The position numbers were made by a program, and so were the translations under genes. Under the pieces are notes generated by a model, which saw only the letters and a list, made by a program, of their open reading frames with translations, searched no databases and was not told the origin of the DNA. This document shows, piece after piece, positions 33,788 through 40,772 of a DNA stretch of 64,000 nt; positions within the stretch are counted from its first letter, which is position 1, and each line of letters opens with the position of its first letter. The stretch lies in contig JAEPOJ010000004.1 of the NCBI GenBank assembly GCA_017642965.1, positions 1 to 64,000 on the forward strand. The letters run 5' to 3'. This stretch comes from Phycisphaerales bacterium. GTDB taxonomy: Bacteria > Planctomycetota > Phycisphaerae > Phycisphaerales > UBA1924.

Positions 33788-34582
33788 ATGACAAGTGCAC
33801 AGACCATGCTCAATCGGGTGATCACGCTCTCGATGCTTGCTTCGATGCTCGCGGTGCTGACCGCGTGCTCTATGACGAAGGAGCGCGATCCCCTCACCCC
33901 ACCCGGCGTCATCGTGTCGCCATATGACGCGACACAGGGAGACGTCCTCTGGGCGGTCATCCCGCCGCTCAACGAGTCGGGGACCTCGATCGCGGACTCC
34001 GCCCGCATCGGCGATGCGATCATCGCCGCGGTGCAGGAGGCCAGGGGCATCCGCTGCCTCCCGCTCAACCGGAGCATCGACGCGATGCGCTCGCTCGGAT
34101 TTGTCAACGGCATCGAGACCTCAAGCGATGCACACCAGATCGCGGAGTTCCTGGGTGCTGACGCCATCGTTGTCGGTTCGATTACGGCGTACGACCCGTA
34201 CGACCCACCCGTGCTGGGGCTTGCGCTCGCCCTGTATGCCCGCCCGGGCACCATGGCCCAGGCCTCCCAGGCATCGCTCGACACCCGCATGCTGACGAGT
34301 GCCTTCACCGATTTCGGGACCACATCCGGGCTTCGCTTTGCGGGCGAACCGGTATCGGTTGTCAGCGAGCACCTCGATGGGCGGAACCATGAGGTGCAGT
34401 ACGCGGCACGCACATACGCCCAAGGACGTAGCGAACACCAGAGCGCGATGCAATGGCGCATCTACCTCGCGAGCATGGATCTGTACACCGAGTTTGCGGC
34501 TCACCATACGGTCGGGCGGCTGATCGACGAGGAATGGCTTCGGCTCTCACGGCAACCCGTGAGCATCGGGGCGTACGACTGA
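33788..34582 (+). CDS. Lipoprotein with CsgG/GNA1162-like fold
   Basis: 264 aa. Signal peptide ending in lipobox L-T-A-C. The mature part has an alternating alpha/beta pattern (ILWAVIPPLNESGTS is seen as VLWAVIPPLNESGTS, then ADSARIGDAIIAAVQE, IAEFLGADAIVVGSI), as in CsgG-related outer-membrane lipoproteins such as GNA1162/DUF799. It probably sits in the outer membrane or periplasm. ATG 33788 gives a proper signal peptide; the open frame upstream does not. It is 113 nt downstream of the TolB-like gene, same strand. Role unknown. Confidence 0.65.
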   Translation: MTSAQTMLNRVITLSMLASMLAVLTACSMTKERDPLTPPGVIVSPYDATQGDVLWAVIPPLNESGTSIADSARIGDAIIAAVQEARGIRCLPLNRSIDAMRSLGFVNGIETSSDAHQIAEFLGADAIVVGSITAYDPYDPPVLGLALALYARPGTMAQASQASLDTRMLTSAFTDFGTTSGLRFAGEPVSVVSEHLDGRNHEVQYAARTYAQGRSEHQSAMQWRIYLASMDLYTEFAAHHTVGRLIDEEWLRLSRQPVSIGAYD

Positions 34583-34614
34583 GCGGGGCGTGAGCTCCGG
34601 GAACGGAGCACGCG

Positions 34615-34890
34615 TTGAACCCAGATCAGTCCCCAACAGACACACCCGAGTCATCTCACAGCGATCGTGCACATGACGACCTCGTCTGTGTCACGCTGCA
34701 ACGCCCCCCCCACTTCTGGCGGTTCGCGTGCCCCTCCGAGGGTGCCGCGGAGCTGCTTGAACGGATCGCGGACCTGGCTGACAGCCCAAACACGCCCTTG
34801 ACATGGGAAGATGCGGAACGCATCGCGTCCGAAATTGTTGTGCATCATCATCTCGATCCGCCTTCAGCGGGTTCTTCGAAAGCCCGATAG
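34615..34890 (+). CDS. Small hypothetical protein
   Basis: 91 aa from TTG 34615 with GGAG upstream. Acidic N-terminus, one Trp-containing stretch LQRPPHFWRFACPSEG and a helical acidic C-terminal half. No domain, signal or membrane helix recognised. It begins 33 nt after the lipoprotein and ends 63 nt before the recombinase on the same strand, so it may be part of that transcript. The start codon is uncertain. Confidence 0.45.
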   Translation: MNPDQSPTDTPESSHSDRAHDDLVCVTLQRPPHFWRFACPSEGAAELLERIADLADSPNTPLTWEDAERIASEIVVHHHLDPPSAGSSKAR

Positions 34891-34953
34891 CACGACAGAC
34901 AGTTCACACAACGCCCTTTTCAGACCGCGGATGCGGATCGCCGGAGCAAACGC

Positions 34954-35979
34954 ATGACCACGCTGCCAATCACTGATGAGTTCGCGAGCTACCTGACAGA
35001 CGAGCGTCATTTCTCACCGTACACCGCCCGCTGCTACGGTGCGGACCTTCGTCAGTTCATCGACTACATCGTGAACGACACCGGGGTGCAGCTCGATCAG
35101 GACGCCGAACGCCTCGCATTCACGTCCCGCGGCAACCCCGGCGGCGATGTCGCCGGTCAGATTGACCGCCCGACGGTGACCAACGTCATCTGTGACGCGG
35201 ACGCGGACCTGATCCGTGCGTACCTCGGATTCCTTGGTGAGCAGAGCTATTCGCCAGCAACAATGGCCCGCAAGATCGCAACCCTGCGCTCGTTCTACAA
35301 GTGGGGCAACCGTCACGGCTACACCAAGACCAACCCGATGACGCTGATCCGCACGCCCCGACAGTCCAAGCGACTGCCAAAGGCGATCACGATCGAGCAG
35401 ATCGAGCGTCTGCTCGCTGCTCCCAACGAGCACGACGTCCTCGGGCGTCGTGATCGGGCCATGCTTGAGACGCTGTACTCCACCGGCATCCGTGTCTCCG
35501 AGCTCGTCGGGCTGAACCATGACGACCTCGACTTCGAGAACGAAGCGATGCACGTGCGTGGAAAGGGACGCAAAGAGCGCATTGTGCCGCTCGGTTCGCA
35601 CGCACTGAATGCGATCCGTCGCTACATCGATCTGATGAGCAACGACGCCAAGTTCGGTCAGATCTGGGCCAACCGCCACAGCGCGGCTGAAACGCTCCCA
35701 CTGTTCCTAAACAAGCACGGCAAGCGACTCTCGTCGCGGAGCGTTCGCCGGAAGCTCGACAAGTACCTGCGTGCGGTCGGCCTGGATCCGACGATCTCGC
35801 CCCACACCCTGCGTCACTCCTTCGCGACCCACCTGCTCGACAACGGCGCCGATCTTCGCAGCGTGCAGGAACTGCTCGGACACCAGTCGCTCTCGACGAC
35901 CCAGGTCTACACGCACCTGTCCACATCGCGTGTCGAGGACGCGTACAAGGACGCTCACCCTCGCGCGGAAGCGGGATGA
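34954..35979 (+). CDS. Tyrosine recombinase, XerC/XerD type
   Basis: 341 aa. N-terminal SAM-like core-binding domain (ASYLTDERHFSPYTARCYGADLRQFI) and C-terminal catalytic domain with the full R-K-H-R-H-Y set: STGIRVSELVGL (Arg I), HVRGKGRKERIVPLG (Lys), PHTLRHSFATHLLDNGAD (His-x-x-Arg), LLGHQSLSTTQVYTHLS (His and nucleophilic Tyr). This is the chromosome-dimer-resolution type. It is ~40 residues longer than usual because of an insertion (about residues 45-80) inside the N-terminal domain. No attachment sites or phage genes are nearby, so a housekeeping Xer is more likely than an integrase. Confidence 0.9.
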   Translation: MTTLPITDEFASYLTDERHFSPYTARCYGADLRQFIDYIVNDTGVQLDQDAERLAFTSRGNPGGDVAGQIDRPTVTNVICDADADLIRAYLGFLGEQSYSPATMARKIATLRSFYKWGNRHGYTKTNPMTLIRTPRQSKRLPKAITIEQIERLLAAPNEHDVLGRRDRAMLETLYSTGIRVSELVGLNHDDLDFENEAMHVRGKGRKERIVPLGSHALNAIRRYIDLMSNDAKFGQIWANRHSAAETLPLFLNKHGKRLSSRSVRRKLDKYLRAVGLDPTISPHTLRHSFATHLLDNGADLRSVQELLGHQSLSTTQVYTHLSTSRVEDAYKDAHPRAEAG

Positions 35980-35992
35980 GCCAGTCGACCAG

Positions 35993-36466
35993 TCAGTGAT
36001 TCACCAACGCCCTGAGCATCGCTCGGGGCGTTTTTTCATGACGGGGAATATTGAGCTCCGGGGCAATCTCTGCCAGCGGCACAAGGACGAAGAGGCGATC
36101 GTGAAGGCGTGGGTGCGGGACATTCAGCCCGGGCTCATCGATGATCAAGTCCTCATACACAAGCACGTCGAGATCGAGGGTGCGCGGGCCCCACCGCTGC
36201 TGCTCCGAGCGATCACGCCCGAACTCGTGCTCGATGGCGAGCAGTTCATCGAGCAGGTCCCTCGGGGCCAGCGTGGTGCGGATGTGGATCACAGCGTTGA
36301 GGTACGGCCCCTGCCCATCGGGCCCGACCGGATCCGTCTCGATCACACTCGACTCGGCCAGGACTTCCGTGCCCTCAAGGCGTCCCACGGCTTCGATCGC
36401 ACCGCGAATGTATGACTCCCGGTCACCAAGGTTCGACCCCAGCGCGATGTACGCATTCTGACGCAT
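35993..36466 (-). CDS. folK: 2-amino-4-hydroxy-6-hydroxymethyldihydropteridine pyrophosphokinase
   Basis: 157 aa. It transfers pyrophosphate from ATP to the pterin precursor in folate synthesis. The family marks are clear: AYIALGSNLGDRESYI at the N-terminus, the pterin/Mg site RWGPRTLDLDVLVY and PHPRLHDRLFVLVPL near the C-terminus. The length is normal. It converges with the recombinase gene, whose terminator it contains. The next minus-strand gene upstream is the FliA-type sigma factor, about 100 nt away, separated by a terminator. Confidence 0.94.
   Translation of the reverse strand: MRQNAYIALGSNLGDRESYIRGAIEAVGRLEGTEVLAESSVIETDPVGPDGQGPYLNAVIHIRTTLAPRDLLDELLAIEHEFGRDRSEQQRWGPRTLDLDVLVYEDLIIDEPGLNVPHPRLHDRLFVLVPLAEIAPELNIPRHEKTPRAMLRALVNH
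36008..36036 (+). terminator. Terminator of the recombinase gene, embedded in folK
   Basis: 10-bp stem with one G-U pair (36008-36017 / 36021-36030), 3-nt loop ATC, then six T (36031-36036). It starts 29 nt after the recombinase stop but lies wholly inside the 3' end of the minus-strand folK gene. Confidence 0.88.
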
Positions 36467-36516
36467 ACTGCAGTCAATGCCTGCGAGCGATTGAGTTCAA
36501 GTCCCTCGCGGGCACG

Positions 36517-36543
36517 AAAAAACCGGCCATACGAACGGCCGGT
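36517..36543 (-). terminator. Rho-independent terminator after the FliA-type sigma gene
   Basis: 7-bp stem ACCGGCC/GGCCGGT (36543-36537 with 36528-36522 on the minus strand), then a run of T (complement of the A run at 36517-36522). It lies 27 nt after the sigma-factor stop and closes the flagellar locus. Confidence 0.85.
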
Positions 36544-36569
36544 CGAGAGAAGACTGCGGATTGTCGTGA

Positions 36570-37421
36570 TCAGGATCGCATGGGCTCGAGCTCACGCATC
36601 CGGTGCTGCATCTGTGCCTTGAGGCGGGCAAGGATTGAGGAGTGCATCTGCGACACGCGCGATTCGGAGAGATCGAGCGTTGTGCCGATCTCCTTCATGG
36701 TCATGCCCTCATAGTAGTAGAGCACGATGATGAGGCGTTCTGCGCGTGTGAGGCCCTTTGTCATCAGTTCCTTGAGGTCCTGCCGCTGGATCAGCTTGAC
36801 GGGGCTCTCCTGCGCCTCGTCCTTGATGACATCGATCTCGCGCAGCTCGCGGGATCCCTCGGACTGGTAGCACTTGCGAGTGATGCTCGTCACGGCAACC
36901 GCCGACGAGTCACGCTTGTACTTGATGAACTCGTTCTTGTCGATCTCGAGGCGCTTGGCGACCTCCTGGTCGGTGGGCTTGCGGCCGAGTTCCATCTGGA
37001 TCTGCTGCTTGGCGGCCTCGACCTTGGAGGTGCGGTGACGGACGAGGCGTGGCACCCAGTCCATTGAGCGCAGCTCATCGAGGATCGCACCGCGGATTCG
37101 CGGAGCGCAGTAGGTCTCAAACTTCACGCCGCGTTCAAGATCGTACGCGTCGATCGCGTCCATCAGCCCGAACAGGCCCGCGGACATCAGGTCCTCAAGA
37201 TCGACCTCGTCGGGAAGACGCTGGTAAATCCGCTCCGCGTTGTAGCGGACGAGGTGGAGGAACTTTTCAATCAGGAAGTTCCGCAGCTCCTCGCCAGGGT
37301 CACTCTGATAGAGCATCCAGACATCGACCATCTCCATATCGTCGAAACGCGTAGGGAGATTGCTGGAGGTTGCGTGTTGCGCGCTGTGACGCGCTGAGAA
37401 CTTGGATCTCACGGCTGTCAT
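36570..37421 (-). CDS. fliA: RNA polymerase sigma factor, FliA/WhiG (sigma-28) type
   Basis: 283 aa. Region 2 contains DLMSAGLFGLMDAIDAYDLE and KFETYCAPRIRGAILDELR with the -10-recognising helix. Region 3 follows (ELGRKPTDQEVAKRLEI) and region 4 has LTRAERLIIVLYYYEGMTMK and LSESRVSQMHSSIL. This is the compact four-region form that, in flagellar systems, drives late genes (filament, motor, chemotaxis). ATG 37421 has AGGAG 9 nt upstream. It is the last gene of the flagellar locus, 180 nt after a small membrane protein gene. No FlgM anti-sigma gene is in the window. Confidence 0.93.
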   Translation of the reverse strand: MTAVRSKFSARHSAQHATSSNLPTRFDDMEMVDVWMLYQSDPGEELRNFLIEKFLHLVRYNAERIYQRLPDEVDLEDLMSAGLFGLMDAIDAYDLERGVKFETYCAPRIRGAILDELRSMDWVPRLVRHRTSKVEAAKQQIQMELGRKPTDQEVAKRLEIDKNEFIKYKRDSSAVAVTSITRKCYQSEGSRELREIDVIKDEAQESPVKLIQRQDLKELMTKGLTRAERLIIVLYYYEGMTMKEIGTTLDLSESRVSQMHSSILARLKAQMQHRMRELEPMRS

Positions 37422-37581
37422 CGGTCGGCTCCTTGACCATTGACACACACGGGGAACCGTGTAGTGCGCCCTCCCATCAAATGATGTCCGATAGCACAAC
37501 GCTGAACAGGGGAGGAAATTTGAGTTGTCTGCACGGGCGATCCTTGCCCATAGCCGACAAGAGTATATCTATTACTGACTT

Positions 37582-37596
37582 GCGTTGTGCTTGCCA
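37582..37596 (-). promoter_or_regulatory. Weak sigma-54-like element upstream of fliA
   Basis: Minus strand TGGCAAG-N4-ACGC at 37596-37582 keeps the GG/GC cores with correct spacing, but the -12 box is imperfect. It is about 160 nt from the fliA start. Confidence 0.25.
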
Positions 37597-37600
37597 ACGC

Positions 37601-37981
37601 TTACTTTTCTCCGCTTTTTTTCATGTGCTGGACCGCGCGATCGTGCTCGCGTTGCTCGGCTTCAAGCGTGAGCAGTTCCTGAGGCTTTCTGGGGCGTGGG
37701 CGGGTGGATTTATACTTGGAGACAAACTCGCGGATACAGATCTCACCCGCGATGCCCAGGATCCGCCCGATGATCGCGCATACCAGCATCGCGAGCATCG
37801 CTCGAAGCAATATAACGTGGCCCGGGTTTCCTGCGAGCAGACCCACGAAGCAGGTCAGCATAAACGCTGTGAGCCCGAATACACCCGAAATCAGGGTTGC
37901 AGGGATATCCGCGAGGTACTCACTGGGATCAACGAGCCCCTCGTCCTCGACCATCTCGATATCTTCGTAGACCTCAGCCAT
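37601..37981 (-). CDS. Small two-helix membrane protein in the flagellar locus
   Basis: 126 aa. An acidic N-terminus is followed by two hydrophobic segments (TLISGVFGLTAFMLTCFVGLL and VILLRAMLAMLVCAIIGRIL), then a basic, charged C-terminal helix (KYKSTRPRPRKPQELL onward). I recognise no family. It sits between flhG and the FliA-type sigma gene on the same strand, so a role in flagellar placement or regulation is possible but only inferred from position. Confidence 0.6.
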   Translation of the reverse strand: MAEVYEDIEMVEDEGLVDPSEYLADIPATLISGVFGLTAFMLTCFVGLLAGNPGHVILLRAMLAMLVCAIIGRILGIAGEICIREFVSKYKSTRPRPRKPQELLTLEAEQREHDRAVQHMKKSGEK

Positions 37982-38131
37982 AGGTGCATCCCATCATCGT
38001 CGCAATCTTGCGGTCAGTTGAGCCCAACGGGGCTCTGGGTCCCGCGCGCTCGCGTGCCAGATGATTGGGATTCACGCAAAATCCGAGCCAGCAGAGCTGA
38101 CTCCCGGTGGATTTTCAGCAGAATGAGGCGT

Positions 38132-39112
38132 TCATCGCCCGAAGAAGCGACGCTTGGGGGATGCAGTAGCACGCCCTTCGATGCCGAGCCAGTCGATCAG
38201 CGAAGCGGCGAGCTCGGCCATATCACGCGAGGCGCTGCTCTTGGGTGACTCGATCATGTACGGGGAGCGGGCCTTGATGGCCTTGACGACCTTTTTGTCC
38301 TTGCGGATGTACCCGATCATCGGGAGCCCGTAGCCAAGGAACCGGTCGCACACGCCCGAGATCCGCGCGTGCACGGTGTTCGCTTCCTTCTCGTTGATCG
38401 CCTGGTTGACGATCAGTGCCAGGGTCGGAACGTGCGCATCGGGGTTCTCGTGCTGACGAGTCACGAGCACCTTGATCAGGGCGTAGGCGTCCGCGATCGA
38501 GGTCGGCTCGGGAGTCGCGACGATCAGGCATGCGTCCGCGGCATCGATAAACGCGGTCACGCTCGGCCCGAGTCCGGCGCTCGTGTCGATCATGATGACG
38601 TCGTTGGATTCGTGGAGATCGTTCAGGCGGTTGAGCAGCACGCGCCGTTCCGCATCATCGAGCTCGCCCACGCGTCCGATGCCAACGGACCCGGGGATCA
38701 GGCGGAAACCGCCCGGGGCGTCGATGGCGAGGTCCTCGAGCGAGAAATCCTCACCGACCGCGGATTCGAGGCGTGCCTTGGGCATGAGCCCGCAGAGCAC
38801 GTCCGCGTTCGCGAGCCCGAGATCGGCATCGAGCAGGATGGCGCGTCTGTTGTGCTTGGCGAGCGCGATCGAGAGGTTGACCGAGGTCGTGGTCTTGCCC
38901 ACGCCCCCTTTGCCGGATGCGATCGCGACGACCGGGATTCTTCTCGAGGGGGGGGTAAAACGGCGATCCGAGGGATCGATTTCGCTGTGGGTGTGCTGTT
39001 CGCTCTGCTCGAGCGAGCTCACAAGATCACGCAGGCGTGAGGCCTGATCCTCTGCGCCGGTGCTCTGCTGTGATGGGTTATTCGAGTCCTGTGCCGACAC
39101 AACCTGGCTCAT
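38132..39112 (-). CDS. flhG: MinD/ParA-type ATPase FlhG (YlxH)
   Basis: 326 aa. A ~55-residue N-terminal extension with poly-polar sequence precedes a deviant Walker A, ASGKGGVGKTTTSVNLS, then DADLGLANADVLCG and MIDTSAGLGPS. These mark the flagellar MinD-like ATPase that counters FlhF to set flagellar number and can stimulate its GTPase. The start overlaps the flhF stop by 4 nt (39109-39112). The C-terminus, rich in Lys/Arg (IRKDKKVVKAIKA), may hold the membrane-targeting element. Confidence 0.92.
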   Translation of the reverse strand: MSQVVSAQDSNNPSQQSTGAEDQASRLRDLVSSLEQSEQHTHSEIDPSDRRFTPPSRRIPVVAIASGKGGVGKTTTSVNLSIALAKHNRRAILLDADLGLANADVLCGLMPKARLESAVGEDFSLEDLAIDAPGGFRLIPGSVGIGRVGELDDAERRVLLNRLNDLHESNDVIMIDTSAGLGPSVTAFIDAADACLIVATPEPTSIADAYALIKVLVTRQHENPDAHVPTLALIVNQAINEKEANTVHARISGVCDRFLGYGLPMIGYIRKDKKVVKAIKARSPYMIESPKSSASRDMAELAASLIDWLGIEGRATASPKRRFFGR

Positions 39113-40620
39113 CCGATTCCCTCGTCTCTGCGGAGCACGGCGTCCGGGCCGTCGAGCACGCACCGCGCCAGCCGATCGGCACGTGCGGGCTCTAGATCAT
39201 CGGGGACCTCCTGTCCCACGGTCACGAAGCTCAACGGGAGACCGATGCGGTCACACAGTCCCGCGATCGGGCCGGTGGTGACTGCCTCATCGAGCTTGGT
39301 AAGGATACACCTGTCGGGGCCCAGAGCACGGAATCTCTCGGCGGTCTTTCTCATCACGTTTTCGCCAACCGTCGTTGAGAGCACCAGATGCGTCTCATCG
39401 GGGGAGGCAATCTGGGCAAACCCGGCCAGTTCCTCGATACGCTTGGCGTTATTCTGCGACCGGCCGGCCGTGTCGATGATGATGATGTCCCGGTGGTGGA
39501 GCTCATCGATCGCGGCTTTCATCTCATCCGGCGTGTTCGCGACCCGCAACGGCAACCCGATGATGCCGGCGTAGGTCCTGAGCTGATCGACGGCCGCGAT
39601 CCGGTAGGTGTCGGAGGTGATCAGCCCGACCTTCTTGTGGTGGCGGAGCTTATACGTCGCTGCGAGCTTGGCGACCGTGGTGGTCTTCCCTACCCCAGTT
39701 GGTCCAACCAGCGCGATGATCCGGGGGCGCGAGCCCGCGGCGTGATGATCGATGTTGAGCAGCGACTCAGATCGAGTACGGATGGTCTGCTCAATCTCGC
39801 GTAGCAGCGCCTGGCGCACCACGATCGGGTCGTGCAGTTCGGATTTGTCGAGGCGATCACGGACTGCGCCAACGAGATGATCCGCCATCTCCGCAGAGAC
39901 GTCGTTGTCCATCATCTTCTTATAGAGATCGAACAAGGGAGCGGGCATCTCACCCGAAGGAAGCGTGCCCGATCCTGTCCCGGTATTCACCGCGACAGCG
40001 GTCTTTCGGGTTGATTCGAGCACCTGCCCCATCATCTTCTGCATGGATTCCAGCTGAGCGCGAAGCTCAGCGTTCTCGTCCTTAGTCGACTGCTTTGGCT
40101 CCGCCTTCGGCGCTGACTGTTGTGGCACCTTTGGGGCCATCGGTGGCTCGCGATCGACCTTGGTAGGTCGCTGCAATCGTGGTTCCGCTGCGGGAGTCCT
40201 GGGTGCGCGAGGTGGTTCGTCTCCGAACAGTGCATCTCGCCCGTTCAGGCCGCGATCGTCTTCGCGTTTCTTTGCAGGCGGAGCGCTCGTCAAGACACTC
40301 GCTCGCTCCGACTCGCTGCCCGCGCCGAGGCGCTGGCGTGTGAGTGTGCGCCCGCGCCGGACCACGATCTCGGGCTCCTGCTCGGCGCTTGCTCGTTGGG
40401 GCGCGGCCTGGACCTGCGGCGCGGGGCGCTGCGTGCGCGGCTTCTGGGCTTGGGCGGGCGATGACGCGGTGATCTCCACCATGTTCTTGCCACCCAGGCC
40501 GAGCCATGAGCCGACGCGGTAGCTGCGGGTATGCAGGATCATCGCATCTTTGCCGAGATCCTTGCGGACCTGCGCGAGCGCCTGTGCCATTGTTTCAGCG
40601 GTATAGGTCTTGAGTTTCAT
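39109..40620 (-). CDS. flhF: Flagellar SRP-type GTPase FlhF
   Basis: 503 aa. The N-terminal B domain starts MKLKTYTAETMAQALAQV; it is followed by a long proline/arginine-rich low-complexity region (residues ~65-190). The NG domain follows, with G1 GPTGVGKTTTVAKLA, DTYRIAAVDQLRTYA, G3 DTAGRSQNN and G4 LTKLDEA. FlhF recruits the first flagellar components to the membrane site, commonly a pole. ATG 40620 begins at the conserved MKLKTYT; 11 upstream residues are unconserved. It overlaps flhG by 4 nt and follows flhA after 152 nt. Confidence 0.94.
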   Translation of the reverse strand: MKLKTYTAETMAQALAQVRKDLGKDAMILHTRSYRVGSWLGLGGKNMVEITASSPAQAQKPRTQRPAPQVQAAPQRASAEQEPEIVVRRGRTLTRQRLGAGSESERASVLTSAPPAKKREDDRGLNGRDALFGDEPPRAPRTPAAEPRLQRPTKVDREPPMAPKVPQQSAPKAEPKQSTKDENAELRAQLESMQKMMGQVLESTRKTAVAVNTGTGSGTLPSGEMPAPLFDLYKKMMDNDVSAEMADHLVGAVRDRLDKSELHDPIVVRQALLREIEQTIRTRSESLLNIDHHAAGSRPRIIALVGPTGVGKTTTVAKLAATYKLRHHKKVGLITSDTYRIAAVDQLRTYAGIIGLPLRVANTPDEMKAAIDELHHRDIIIIDTAGRSQNNAKRIEELAGFAQIASPDETHLVLSTTVGENVMRKTAERFRALGPDRCILTKLDEAVTTGPIAGLCDRIGLPLSFVTVGQEVPDDLEPARADRLARCVLDGPDAVLRRDEGIG

Positions 40621-40772
40621 GAGCCGTCCTGGCGTTTGCTCAACGGGGTCCACGAGTGGGCGGTTTCACCCATGGTCGGGTGTCGCAGTTCTACGGTATC
40701 ACTTTACCCTCCATCGCAGGGCGATACCACCACCTGTGGGGCTGTGCATAAGCTGTGTATGAAGATGTCGTA

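Noticed and set aside
34954-35979. Phage or integron integrase
   Set aside because: No att repeats, tRNA target, gene cassettes or phage genes nearby; the sequence follows housekeeping XerC/XerD.
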